DNA of 64,000 nucleotides from Acidiphilium sp. 37-60-79. GTDB lineage: Bacteria; Pseudomonadota; Alphaproteobacteria; Acetobacterales; Acetobacteraceae. The translations under genes and the position numbers were made by a program. Position 1 is the first letter of the stretch; every line of letters begins with the position of its first letter. Below, one piece after another: positions 35,581 to 44,792 of the stretch. Below the pieces are notes generated by a model. It was not told the origin of the DNA. It ran no database searches and saw only the letters and a program-made list of their open reading frames with translations. The stretch spans positions 1 to 64,000 of the forward strand of contig NCBV01000037.1 of assembly GCA_002279355.1 (NCBI GenBank), read 5' to 3'.

Positions 35581-36804
35581 TCATCCCTGCTTCGTCGGGC
35601 CAAAGGATTTCGGCGTCGGCTTTTGGATGAAACCCTCGCTCTGCGCAGGCTCATCAATCCGATCAAACGCCGTGCGCCCGGCAATCCCGATCACGCTGCT
35701 CGCACCCTTGTTACTCAGAGAATAGCGCACGCTGGCGATCAGCATGTCCCGGTTGATATCCGCATAGGCGTCGCTCACTTGCACGAGCTGGTTCGGCAGC
35801 CACAACGCGCCGCCTGGGGAGGGCCCCCAGCCCAGAACAGAATAATGCCCGGTGCGGCCCATCCCGCGCGCCACCCGCAGCGCCCATTCCGCCTGCGCCT
35901 GCACCGAACTCGATCCCGATTGCGTCCGCACCCCGCGCACCGTGGGCCGATAGCGCTTGATCTCCGGGTCAATCGCATGGCCGGTCATCTGCACCGTCGC
36001 CGCCTCGGCCACCGTCTCGCTCACCGCAGGCGGCACGCCAGGCGCACTGGTCGGATTGGTGCTCGAGGTTAGCCCCGCTTTACGCCCATACCGCGCCAAC
36101 CGTGGATTGGTCTGCCCCTTCACATAATAATCCGAGAATCGCTGCAACCAGCTCGATTGATAGGCCGCATGCGTCACGTTCCCCGGCACCGCGAGCGCAC
36201 CCGGTGCGCGGCTATTCCCCCCGCGCGTGAGCAACAACCCGCCAATACCATCACTTACCACCAGCAACGCGCGCTGCCGCGCCGCCCGCTCGATCGCCAA
36301 CATCGCCGTCTCACCAACCTCGATCCCGAAGACCGGAAACGGATCGCCGATCGGCACATCGGCGCGCACATCAATCCCGAACGGCTTGCAGATCTGCTGC
36401 GCGAGCGCCAACACGGTCAGCCCACGCCATTCCACCGGCCCGGTCGGCGCCGCCGCGCAATCGACCAAATCGCCCGTCACGTCCCGCCCGGTGATCGTTG
36501 CCGAGAGCGACCCCGCCGAGCGGCTCACCGAGACGGTATCGATATAGCCCTTAAGCGCCAGCACCCCATCAAGCGTGACTGTGCAAGCCATTCCCTCGCG
36601 AATAATCTGAAACGGCGGCGCCGTATCCAAATCCGGCTGCACCGCCTGCGCTGCCCGCCCGCTATCGTAATAAGTGAGCGAAAACGTCCCCGCGATATTG
36701 CGCAAATCCCGATCAACCGAGCCCTGCATCCAGGTGCCGAATTGTGCGCCGCCGACGCTCAGCACCATCCCCGGCGCCGGGCGCGCGAGCGGGATACCAC
36801 TCAT
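35581..36804 (-). CDS. baseplate hub protein (Mu gpP/gp44)
   Basis: A 407-residue protein. The DLRNIAGTFSLTYYD start, ITGRDVTGDLVDC segment and EWRGLTVLALAQQICKPFGI agree with the late-control D/gpP hub family. It joins the tail tube to the spike. ATG 36804 overlaps the preceding stop (ATGA). Confidence 0.85.
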   Translation of the reverse strand: MSGIPLARPAPGMVLSVGGAQFGTWMQGSVDRDLRNIAGTFSLTYYDSGRAAQAVQPDLDTAPPFQIIREGMACTVTLDGVLALKGYIDTVSVSRSAGSLSATITGRDVTGDLVDCAAAPTGPVEWRGLTVLALAQQICKPFGIDVRADVPIGDPFPVFGIEVGETAMLAIERAARQRALLVVSDGIGGLLLTRGGNSRAPGALAVPGNVTHAAYQSSWLQRFSDYYVKGQTNPRLARYGRKAGLTSSTNPTSAPGVPPAVSETVAEAATVQMTGHAIDPEIKRYRPTVRGVRTQSGSSSVQAQAEWALRVARGMGRTGHYSVLGWGPSPGGALWLPNQLVQVSDAYADINRDMLIASVRYSLSNKGASSVIGIAGRTAFDRIDEPAQSEGFIQKPTPKSFGPTKQG

Positions 36805-38081
36805 GCGACCTGGAGCACTTCAAGCGCACCGGGTGCGACCACCGCCGGGTTCACCACCTGGTTGCGCGCGATTAAATCCGTATAGCTCGACGCCATCGCA
36901 CCCGGCACATCGCCCGCGATATAATGCGCGATCAGCCACGCCGGATGCGCCCGGATCGTCGTCACCGAAACCACCGCAGGCAACCGCCCGATCAGGATAG
37001 TCAAATCGGCTGCTAAGGCCGCCTTAACACCCACCAAATCATCCCAAACCGGCGCTGCGAGCTGGGGCGCCGCTTGCGCTTGCGTGGCGGCCGCCGTGAT
37101 CGCCGCATCGAGCGCGGCCATCAATACCAGCTCCTGCGCCTGCGCCTGCTGCACCGATTGATACTGGATCAGCACCGATGCCTGCACCGCCTGCACCACG
37201 ATCAGCGCCTGCAAGCAGGCCGCGAGCGCCGGACCAGGTGATGGATCGCCCGCATGCGCCGCTGCGATTCCCACCGCCTGCAACAGCATCGCAACCGCAT
37301 CCGCCGGATCGGCTGCCACCGCTGGCGTCACCGCACCACCCGGCGCCACGGCGGACGGCACCACCGGCTGCGCCGCATTCGCAATCGCCGCCGGAATCGC
37401 ACTCACCGCCGAGGCGAGCGATGCCGCCCACGCCGAGCCTGGCACCGGCGGCACCGCATTCAGCGCCGCGAGCGCCGGTGTCGCCACCGCACCAATTTCA
37501 GCACCGGACGCGCCGGAATTCACCAGCGCCGAAAACCCCGCCGAGATCGAGCGCACGAAGCCCTGCGCATAGGAAAACGCTGCCAACGGCAGCACCAACG
37601 GCGCCAACACCCCCGCCATCCAATTCTCGATATTGCCCACGGCGCCATCGATGGCGGTGCCAATCAATGAGAGCGTATCGGCCAGCGTGACCGGCGGCGG
37701 CTGGTATAAAAACAACGAAAGCGTGAAGCGTGCAATGCGCAATTCGGTGTTGCTCAGCGCAATCGAAACCGCGCCCGGCCCGGCCAGCACCACCTGTAAA
37801 TTGCCCAGCCACGGATGCACCAACGTCATCGGCCCTGGCAGCTGCATCACCCGCCGGAAATTCTGCGCCTGCTGCACATAATCATCGCCGATCAGCAGGC
37901 CGGTCACGCTGATCTGATTATCCTGCGCGCCTAAATCCTGGAAAACCGACTGATCGATGCCAGGAAACAAAAACCGCTCGATGCGGCGACCGAATTCCTG
38001 ATGCGTGTCGAGCACCTCGAACGGAAACCCCGAAATCGACGCCGACAGCAGCGAATTATACAGCCCGATAATGTCGATCAT
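36801..38081 (-). CDS. Mu gpN-like tail/DNA circularisation protein (gp43)
   Basis: A 426-residue protein, very rich in Ala. The N-terminal part (FPFEVLDTHQEFGRRIERFLFPG) and LNTELRIARFTLSLFLYQPP-like segment match the DNA circularisation N-terminal domain of Mu gpN. The Ala-rich C-terminal half is helical. It lies between tape measure and hub, as expected. Confidence 0.8.
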   Translation of the reverse strand: MIDIIGLYNSLLSASISGFPFEVLDTHQEFGRRIERFLFPGIDQSVFQDLGAQDNQISVTGLLIGDDYVQQAQNFRRVMQLPGPMTLVHPWLGNLQVVLAGPGAVSIALSNTELRIARFTLSLFLYQPPPVTLADTLSLIGTAIDGAVGNIENWMAGVLAPLVLPLAAFSYAQGFVRSISAGFSALVNSGASGAEIGAVATPALAALNAVPPVPGSAWAASLASAVSAIPAAIANAAQPVVPSAVAPGGAVTPAVAADPADAVAMLLQAVGIAAAHAGDPSPGPALAACLQALIVVQAVQASVLIQYQSVQQAQAQELVLMAALDAAITAAATQAQAAPQLAAPVWDDLVGVKAALAADLTILIGRLPAVVSVTTIRAHPAWLIAHYIAGDVPGAMASSYTDLIARNQVVNPAVVAPGALEVLQVA

Positions 38082-39934
38082 GGCCGATGCAGCACCGGAC
38101 CAGCAGGCGAGGTGGGGTGCGCATTCACGTGCGCGCCAATCCCTTCGCCCTGCGAAATGGCCAACTGGGTGGAGCGCGCAGCCCGCGTGTTGTCGTGGAG
38201 CGCCGATACCAGCGATTTAAGGAGATGCGGCAATGGATTTCCGGAAAGTTCATTGCCATCGAGCATGTTGGCCTGTTTTTTTGGGCTCATCTTCGCTGGG
38301 ATTTTAGGATGCTCCATCTGCTCGATCCAACCAAGGCTGTTAGCAAAAACTTTCATCGCAGGCAAAACTGTATGACCAATGCCGCGATTAAGCTGCGCGA
38401 GGCTTTCGTTGAATTTTCTGACGACGGACGCCGATCCCGACATGGCCGTCTTGAAATCCGTATTCAGCATTTGTTGATCAACTGTGTTCAGACCTGCGAT
38501 CAATTTGTTCATCGTGGGCCAATGCAGCAACATCGATTTTACCGCCATGGACGACCCTTGACCCGAAAACATCGCATTAATGAATGCGCTTCTGTCCACC
38601 GGATTCATCGGCATCAACATTTTATGAAGGTAATTCATCACAGCCATCAGCGGCGACTCACCTTTCTTGACCCCAGCCTGCTCGATGGCCCATAAATTTA
38701 CCGGCTTGATATGATATTTTGTTAAAAGCGGCTGTTCCGTCTTAAGGGCGCGCTTGAACAAGTTTTGACTAAAAGCTTCCGCAGTGTGGATCGATGAGAG
38801 CGAGTTCATTAGATCGGCCAGATCATGGGCCGCTTCCTGCGGCTGATTGACGTTTTTTCGAATGGTTTCCACCGCCGCCATAATCTGATCGAGATTTTTT
38901 CGACCCGTCATCCCAAGTGTCGCGGCGTTGCCGCCGAGCATGGGTAAAAACTCTCCCATGCTCTCGATGGAAAAATGAGAGTTTTTTGCGGCCCATGCCA
39001 TCGCCGCCAACGCGGCAGGCATCTGCGCCGTCGGAATTTTAAAGCTGTCACTCATGGCGAAGGCCGCAGCCCCCATCAGCTTGGGTGACGAGTTATAGGC
39101 GGTGGCCGTCTTCGCGATCATAGGCATCAACGCGTTAATCAGCGCGGGCTTCATGTGCGTGGTGACGAGGTAATAATAGGCATCCGACAACTCGTCGCTT
39201 GACTGGCGATACTTCAAAGCGAGCCGGTCTAAATCGTTATTGATCCAGCGCATCCGCACCCGCGCTGCGTGGCCGTGCAAATGCTCAGTAATGGCCGAGT
39301 GCAGATTTAAATTATTAAATTCGGCGCGGCTCTTGACTGACTCCACGCCGATCGCGCCCATAATAGCGGTCGCGATAAAATCCGAGATTGGATCTGGAGC
39401 GTGAACGCCCGCGTCCATCGGCCCAGGCTCGGCCGTCGAGCCAATATCATTCGGCCCCCATTGCCGCGCGCGCGGGCCGCCAGCTGGTCCCATCCCCGGC
39501 TGCATCGGCCCATAAAATTCCTGTGGGATCGGCGGATTATACTGCGTGTAGTTGGGGACCGGCGGGATAGCCAATTCCTTCATCCGCGCATTCGCCTCAA
39601 CCGCCGCATCGGCCATCGCCGTCACCTCTCTCGCCGCCGCCGCCGCGTCGCTCGCCGTTTCCTTCAACCCGGCATTCACTTCCATGGCTGCATCGGCCAC
39701 CGCCGTTACCTCTTTAGCCGCAACAGCCGCCTCTTTCGCCGTCGCCTTCAGCCCGGCATTCAACGCCATCGGCATCCGCAATTGCTGAAGCGTCGCATCC
39801 AATTCAGTGATCACGCCGGTCAGGCTGTCGAGTGTGGGCTTTAAGCCGGCGAGCTGGGCTTTGATCTCGTCAATCCCAGCGCCCATCTGGTCGCGCAGCA
39901 TCAGCGTGACCGAGGCGACCATATCCTGCGGCAT
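38078..39934 (-). CDS. tail tape measure protein
   Basis: A 618-residue protein. An N-terminal coiled coil has two near-identical units (NAGLKATAKEAAVAAKEVTA and NAGLKETASDAAAAAREVTA, about residues 58-110), followed by a Pro-rich linker and a large helical region (about 190-550). It is located after the E/E' chaperone. It sets tail length and is short for a tape measure, which predicts a short tail, if functional. Its ATG overlaps the E' stop (TAATG). Confidence 0.8.
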   Translation of the reverse strand: MPQDMVASVTLMLRDQMGAGIDEIKAQLAGLKPTLDSLTGVITELDATLQQLRMPMALNAGLKATAKEAAVAAKEVTAVADAAMEVNAGLKETASDAAAAAREVTAMADAAVEANARMKELAIPPVPNYTQYNPPIPQEFYGPMQPGMGPAGGPRARQWGPNDIGSTAEPGPMDAGVHAPDPISDFIATAIMGAIGVESVKSRAEFNNLNLHSAITEHLHGHAARVRMRWINNDLDRLALKYRQSSDELSDAYYYLVTTHMKPALINALMPMIAKTATAYNSSPKLMGAAAFAMSDSFKIPTAQMPAALAAMAWAAKNSHFSIESMGEFLPMLGGNAATLGMTGRKNLDQIMAAVETIRKNVNQPQEAAHDLADLMNSLSSIHTAEAFSQNLFKRALKTEQPLLTKYHIKPVNLWAIEQAGVKKGESPLMAVMNYLHKMLMPMNPVDRSAFINAMFSGQGSSMAVKSMLLHWPTMNKLIAGLNTVDQQMLNTDFKTAMSGSASVVRKFNESLAQLNRGIGHTVLPAMKVFANSLGWIEQMEHPKIPAKMSPKKQANMLDGNELSGNPLPHLLKSLVSALHDNTRAARSTQLAISQGEGIGAHVNAHPTSPAGPVLHRP

Positions 39935-40493
39935 TATTCCGCTCCCGCTTGGTTGAGTGCTCGGATGCAGCCCATCCAGAATCGCATTTCAGCGCCGGTC
40001 AGCGATTCCAGCTCATGCCGGGGCCAGCCATAATGCCGCCCGAGGGCTGCCAGCATTACCGGCCAGTCGGCGGGGAACTTCCTGACAAAAAAGCGATGCA
40101 CGCCATCGCCCGCATCAGATCCGCCGCGTCCATCCGGTCCAGCACCAGCACCACGCGCCGCTCCGGAAGCGTCACCGCGCGCTCGAGCAGGAGCAGAGAC
40201 CCGTCTTGCCGAGCACTCGACATCATCGCCCGCATATCTGCCCCAGTCAGGCGCCGCAGCGGCAGCCGCTCGATGCGCTCTTCACGCACAGCACCCGACG
40301 TTGATTTGAAATTGAGCACCACGGCGCGGCGCAGCACCAACTGATACTCATCGCCAGCCGCGACCAATCCCTCCGGCAGCTTTTCGCTCCCGTCGCCCTC
40401 ATCCTCGTCAGCCACAACCACGCTCGGCACACCATCGCCCAAAGGCTGCGCACCATCATCTTCATCGATAATCGAAACCACCCCGAGCGCCAT
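39934..40493 (-). CDS. tail assembly chaperone E with -1 frameshift to E' (Mu gp41-like)
   Basis: The zero-frame product is 145 residues (40493-40056). At GCT TTT TTG (heptamer T TTT TTG, 40092-40086) a -1 slip gives ...FFVRKFPADW and a further domain containing HYGWPRHELESLTGAEMRFW, ending at 39934. The fusion would be 186 residues, and 560 bases plus one re-read base is divisible by three. Programmed frameshifting between the two tail-chaperone products is known for Mu and many tailed phages. The E' part sits directly before the tape measure gene, as in those phages. Confidence 0.82.
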
Positions 40494-40852
40494 TATACCA
40501 GTTCCTCGGCTTCGTTAGCGTTCCAGGTGAGTTTGAGTTTACCCCCTTCACCGCCCGTGATTTCGATCTGCTCGACAATGAACGCATTCGGCATCACGTA
40601 GGTCTGGCCGGTATCGCACTTGAACTGCAACTCCGCCTCGCCCGGCGCGAGGATCGCCGCAATGGAGGTGGATGCCAGAAACGGTGTCGTGGCCGTCACC
40701 ATCGCCGCCATCGGCTCCTGACTGCGAAACACCTGCCGCCCCGCATAGACGGTCTTATTGACTAAACCACCTTGCTTGAACGTCGCACCCTTTTCCGCCG
40801 GGAATTTCACGCCGTTCCAAACAATATCAACAACACCGAGCGATTGTGTCAT
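40493..40852 (-). CDS. tail tube protein (Mu gpM)
   Basis: A protein of 119 residues. The ETFKQGG-like start (GATFKQGGLVNKTVY), the VYAGRQVFRSQEPMAAMVTA segment and the LTWNANEAEEL end fit Mu-type tail tube proteins. It sits between sheath and chaperone. ATG 40852 is used; a GTG lies three bases upstream. Confidence 0.85.
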   Translation of the reverse strand: MTQSLGVVDIVWNGVKFPAEKGATFKQGGLVNKTVYAGRQVFRSQEPMAAMVTATTPFLASTSIAAILAPGEAELQFKCDTGQTYVMPNAFIVEQIEITGGEGGKLKLTWNANEAEELV

Positions 40853-40864
40853 CACTCACACCCC

Positions 40865-41825
40865 TTACTGTGAAAATTCCAACGAACCGGCCAGCACCAT
40901 CAGATTGCCGATAATCTGCACCTGCTGGCGCGCATTAACCCGGTTCGGATCAGTCTGATCGCGGACAAACAGCGCCTGTTTCGCGAGCGCCGTGCTATGC
41001 TCGATCCAGCCGAGCTCCGCATAAATCCGCGAGCGTCCGGCCCAGCTCGATTGCAGGCGCGAGGGCGTCACCACCGTCTGATCAAACTCCGCGGCCAGCG
41101 TGCCGTCATCGGCCAACTTGTTGCGCGGATAGGTGAGCGACACGTAGCCCGCCCAATCATAGCGAATGCGGCTCATCGTCTTTGGCACCATGATGTCGTG
41201 CCAGCTGGCATCCGGCACACCCTGCGGCGACGTCAAATACTCGGTCACCACCCGCTCGAGCGCGACCGTCCCGTCGCTCTCCACATTGAAGGTGGAAATC
41301 CCAGCCCCCAGCAGGATATTACGCTCGGTGAGGACGAACCGGTCGGCATTCTCGGGTGCCAGAATCCCGGTCAACGCAATCCCGCGCAACTGGCGGCTCG
41401 GGTCGCTGGCCAGAAAATAACTCGCCACACCGGCAAACGCCGCCGCCCACATCCAAGTCGGGTTGAGCGGGTTCTGCACCGCGAGCGTCGACGCATAGCG
41501 CGAATTCAAGCTCGCTTGGGCCGCCTGCACCGTGCCAGGCGTCCCCTCAATCACCCGATAGGCGTGGCTATCGAGCTTGCCCAGCGCCTCATAGCGCGTC
41601 ACCAACACCGCTTCGAGGAGCCCGACATTGGTGACATCGTTCCAGCACATCACGATATCGGTGAACCATGTCTCCGAAATCGCATTCAGCGCGCTCGCGA
41701 TGGTCGGATCGGTCGCACCCCCGGCAAACCCGGCAATCGTCACCGTCACACCGAGCGGCGTGGTATCGCCCGGATTATAGTTCAGGCGAATATCGAGCGT
41801 ATTGCCCAGCGTGCCGCCATGCAGC
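40865..41825 (-). pseudogene. tail sheath gene (Mu gpL), 5' part lost
   Basis: An open frame from the IS edge (LHGGTLGNTLDIRLNYN...) to 40865 gives about 320 residues matching the C-terminal two thirds of Mu-like sheath proteins (GVASYFLASDPSRQLRGIAL, VPKTMSRIRYDW...). The first roughly 170-190 residues are missing and are not found beyond the IS. Without its start the sheath cannot be made normally, so the tail is unlikely to be functional. Confidence 0.85.
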
Positions 41826-42995
41826 CTACTGGTTGCGGGTTTTCCGGAGCGTCGGATTCGACTTCAAGCTCCTGGGAACACATAGTTTTTTGAGGCATTA
41901 CGCTCTCCTTACACAAACCGAATGTTGTGGGGGCGATGATGGCAAAGAGCCAGCAGTGGCAATGGATACCGACGAAACTGAGCTTTGAGCAATTCGAGCA
42001 ATTTGTCTTGCCACACCTCAGCGTCGGGAGCCGTGGCCCATCTCCGAAGCTGAGTTTTTATGCGATATTCAACTACATTTTGCGGTTGTTGTATCTGGGC
42101 TGTCCGTGGCAGGAATTGCCGATCGAGAAGGACGCGGAGGGGCGTCCGGAAATCCACTACACGCGCATCTACGACCGGTTTCGCCGGTGGGAGAAGGATG
42201 GTTGCTTTGATGCCGTGTTCACGGGGTCGGTAGCGGAACTTCATGACGCCGATCTGCTGGATACCACGGTAATCCACGGCGACGGCACCACGACGGCGGC
42301 GAAAAAGGGCGGCGACAATATCGGTTTCAGCGGCCACAAGAAGGTGAAGGGCGACAAGGTCGTCGCCTTCTGCGACCGGCATTGCAACGTGATCGCGCCG
42401 TTTGTCTCGGCTCCGGGTAACCACAACGAATCGCCGATGCTGCGGGAAGCTCTGCCGGTGGTGATGCGGATCGCCAAACTTGTCGGCTTTGACCTTCAGG
42501 GCAGTACCGTCAGCCTCGATGGGGTGTACGATTGCCGGCGCAACCGCAAAGCGATCTTCAACCGAGGCATGGTTCCCAACATTAACGCCAATCCGCGCGG
42601 CCGGAAAACCACCAAGCGAGGCCGTAAACCGCTATTCGATGCTGCCATCTTCAAAGAGCGGTTCAACACCATCGAACGCGTGTTCGCCTGGGAGGATAAG
42701 TTCCGGCATCTGCTGCTCCGCTTCGATCGGATCAGTCGACTGCACTATGCCTTCAAAACCCTTGCCTACACGATGATCAACCTGCGGCATTTCTGCCAAG
42801 CATAATTGCATCGCCGCTGCCACGTTGATGACGGTGCCGCGACCGGCCCGGATTTCACGCGCTCGTAGTAGGATAAATCCAACAATATTGTGCAACCCAA
42901 CTAACAATCACTAGGCCGACGCCCTGATTTCGTCAGGCCTTTGTTCCCCGGTGCCCATCCCAGCCCCCCGAGGTCAGAAAACCCGCAACCAGTAG
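41826..42995 (+). mobile_element. IS5-family insertion sequence, about 1.17 kb
   Basis: Terminal inverted repeats CTACTGGTTGCGGGTTTTC (19 bp) lie at 41826-41844 and, inverted, at 42977-42995. They enclose one transposase gene and a 190-bp non-coding right part. The outer two bases TA at each side could be counted as target sequence. No longer direct duplication flanks the element, which fits a deletion of adjacent DNA after insertion. Confidence 0.88.
41936..42805 (+). CDS. IS5-family transposase
   Basis: A protein of 289 residues. An N-terminal DUF4096-like domain (SFYAIFNYILRLLYLGCPWQ) is followed by the DDE core: VIHGDGTTT (first Asp), SLDGVYDCRRNRKAIFNRG (second Asp), and FNTIERVFAWEDKFRHLLLR (Glu). 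The frame is intact. Two adjacent ATG codons (41936, 41939) are possible starts. Confidence 0.92.
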   Translation: MMAKSQQWQWIPTKLSFEQFEQFVLPHLSVGSRGPSPKLSFYAIFNYILRLLYLGCPWQELPIEKDAEGRPEIHYTRIYDRFRRWEKDGCFDAVFTGSVAELHDADLLDTTVIHGDGTTTAAKKGGDNIGFSGHKKVKGDKVVAFCDRHCNVIAPFVSAPGNHNESPMLREALPVVMRIAKLVGFDLQGSTVSLDGVYDCRRNRKAIFNRGMVPNINANPRGRKTTKRGRKPLFDAAIFKERFNTIERVFAWEDKFRHLLLRFDRISRLHYAFKTLAYTMINLRHFCQA

Positions 42996-43314
42996 TTAGC
43001 CAGATTTGGCCGTCCATCATCACCCCTTCGAGTGCGTGATGGCCGTAGCTCAATTTTGTAGTAAGTGTCGTCATAGAAAGCTCGTGTTATCGAAACCGCA
43101 CCATGCGGTTCCGGGTGTTGGAAAGCTGAAACAGGAACAGCCGCACGGGTCTTTAGGCTGCGCTCGCGCGCTACCCTCGGACATTCACCCGCGCCACCCG
43201 GAAGTATGGGAACGGCTCCATCGCGGAACCCGGCGCCTGTTTTCAGCTCAGCTACGGCGAGGTTTCCAAGCCACATCGCAGCAAGCGGAACCTGCGCCAT
43301 TTTTGTCGCTTCGG
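42996..43314 (-). other. remnant between GemA and the IS, with a possible truncated start of a Bro-N-like gene
   Basis: An ATG at 43074 (minus strand) opens MTTLTTKLSYGHHALEGVMM and then DGQIWLT before running into the IS. The dG-iW-like pattern recalls the start of phage antirepressor (Bro-N) domains. The rest of this 320-bp gap shows no convincing gene. It is probably what remains of the region between gemA and the late genes. Confidence 0.35.
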
Positions 43315-43779
43315 TCAAGCGGAAATTTCCGGGGCGTTCGCGCGCGCCCGCTTCAGCCAAGCCTTCAGCCCCTCGGTAACCTTGTTCGCCTGCTCAGGGT
43401 CCAGAAATTCCGGCGTCTCCACCCCGGTTTGCCTGCGACAAAAGCTGCGCAGCGCCCGCGCCGAGCCATCCTTCACATACGGCGCCAGCGCGCCCCACAG
43501 CGCATAGACCTTGCGTTGATGCGGGTGCGGCGCGGGCTTGCGCGGCCTGAGCCGCGCCTTCTCGGCAAACCCGAGCCGCTTGAACTCGGCTAACACCGCA
43601 TCGAGCTCAGCAATCTCCATCGCCGCCGAACTATCCTTGCCGGTAATGCGCCGCAGCAGCGCGCGATAGCTTTCCTCCTCCATCGCCAGCGCCTTCTTCG
43701 CCAGATGGATTTTAGCCAGGCGCGCGCGTCGCATCAGCACCGGGTCGCCGTCTTGGTGGCTATGCGTGCTCTTGCTCAT
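43315..43779 (-). CDS. GemA-like regulatory protein (Mu gp16)
   Basis: A 154-residue protein of the GemA (DUF1018) type. RLAKIHLAKKALAMEEESYRALLRRITGKDS and the helical C-terminal half are diagnostic. GemA influences early phage and host gene expression in Mu. Its ATG overlaps the stop of the preceding small gene (AAATGA). It is the last early gene before the deletion. Confidence 0.85.
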   Translation of the reverse strand: MSKSTHSHQDGDPVLMRRARLAKIHLAKKALAMEEESYRALLRRITGKDSSAAMEIAELDAVLAEFKRLGFAEKARLRPRKPAPHPHQRKVYALWGALAPYVKDGSARALRSFCRRQTGVETPEFLDPEQANKVTEGLKAWLKRARANAPEISA

Positions 43780-43922
43780 TTTTTCCGCGCAATCAGGCCG
43801 GAATTCGGCGTTGACAGCGCGATCCGCGCGGCTTCCCGCTCCGCGCGTTCTTTTTTGAAATAAAACACCGGCAATTCAAATGTCAGACCGTCATCGTCCT
43901 CGATCCACCATTTACACGCCAT
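43776..43922 (-). CDS. very small phage early-region protein
   Basis: A 48-residue protein (MACKWWIEDDDGLTFELPVF, basic end KK). It overlaps its neighbours at both ends and continues the tight early operon. No family is recognised. A longer in-frame version starting near 44021 is possible but would overlap the upstream gene by 110 bp. Confidence 0.5.
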   Translation of the reverse strand: MACKWWIEDDDGLTFELPVFYFKKERAEREAARIALSTPNSGLIARKK

Positions 43923-44262
43923 CGGCGGATGCGAAGCGGGCGGGCAGCCCTGGAACGGCTGTCCGAACAGCGCAATCCGCCGGGTTGAAATGTCGTCGAT
44001 TGCGCGCGGGGCAAGGAGCACATTTCACCATCACGTCGCCGTCCGGCAGCACGCGGACCAACCCGACATGTTCTGAATAACCGACGAGGAGCTGGAACGG
44101 CGCCAAATTTTCAACGGGCCCCTTCATCCAGTCAGGCATGCGGGCGCGTTCGATGGCGACTCTAAAAAAATTCAAGCTGCCGGTTTTGAATGACACCCTC
44201 ACCTCACCGGACATGCCGGTGGGCGACTTGTGCCTGGAGGAAATCAGCGGGGTCCAGCTCAT
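43912..44262 (-). CDS. phage early-region protein of unknown function
   Basis: A 116-residue protein (MSWTPLISSRHKSPTGMSGE). SFKTGSLNFFRVAIERARMP and FQLLVGYSEHVGLVRVLPDG read like a compact alpha-beta domain. The C-terminal part is Cys/Arg-rich (CAPCPARNRR). Its start overlaps the gam stop by 4 bp. Not recognised. Confidence 0.6.
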   Translation of the reverse strand: MSWTPLISSRHKSPTGMSGEVRVSFKTGSLNFFRVAIERARMPDWMKGPVENLAPFQLLVGYSEHVGLVRVLPDGDVMVKCAPCPARNRRHFNPADCAVRTAVPGLPARFASADGV

Positions 44263-44792
44263 GACACACCGCCGAGTTCGGCCTCGAAGGGCTCGATCAC
44301 GAACTCCTCAACCTGTTCGATTTTCAATCCAGGCACCTGCGCCACAATTTCCGGCTCCGCTAAAATCGCCTCTTTCGAAATCTCTTCACGCGTCCGAATA
44401 AATCGGCCCAAACCAAATCGCCGCAGCGAGTCCAGCACCGCCTCCACGCCCTTGATTGTCACTTTCGGCGGCGTGGTCCGCCATTTTACCTCACCGGACG
44501 CAAACAATACTGTCTTGGTTTTACCCCTCAACGTCAATTCTTGCCGGTGCGCCTCGCAATAAATCTGTACGCCCTCGCGCAGCACATCCAGCGTGCGAGC
44601 GAGCGGCTCAGCGCTCAGCTCAAACGATGCTTTAATTTCGGCTAACGCATCATTCATCGCGGCACGAATGCGCGCCAATTCTCGCTGCCCGCGTCCGATC
44701 TCGGCTATCGCCTCAACCACCGCGTCGCGTGTCTGCGGCACGCTCGCCGCCACTGCGGCGGACTTCATCCGCCCTTTTCCGATTTTTCCCAT
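44259..44792 (-). CDS. gam: host-nuclease inhibitor Gam
   Basis: A 177-residue Mu Gam family protein. An early coiled coil (AVVEAIAEIGRGQRELARIRA) is followed by LRGKTKTVLFASGEVKWRTT and the segment VLDSLRRFGLGRFIRTREEI. Gam binds free DNA ends and shields them from host exonucleases. Position downstream of MuB is as in Mu-like phages. Confidence 0.92.
   Translation of the reverse strand: MGKIGKGRMKSAAVAASVPQTRDAVVEAIAEIGRGQRELARIRAAMNDALAEIKASFELSAEPLARTLDVLREGVQIYCEAHRQELTLRGKTKTVLFASGEVKWRTTPPKVTIKGVEAVLDSLRRFGLGRFIRTREEISKEAILAEPEIVAQVPGLKIEQVEEFVIEPFEAELGGVS

Noticed and set aside
41784-41897. Short frame with a good AAGGAG site leading out of the IS into the sheath remnant
   Set aside because: It is out of frame with the sheath and ends after 37 codons; probably accidental.
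41826-42995. TA on each side of the IS considered as a target duplication
   Set aside because: The TA can equally belong to the inverted repeats, and the sheath sequence does not resume on the other side, so a clean insertion is not supported.
42974-43360. 128-residue minus-strand open frame running from gemA into the IS
   Set aside because: It crosses the IS terminal repeat and overlaps gemA, and its residues show no domain; it is read-through of non-coding remnant.
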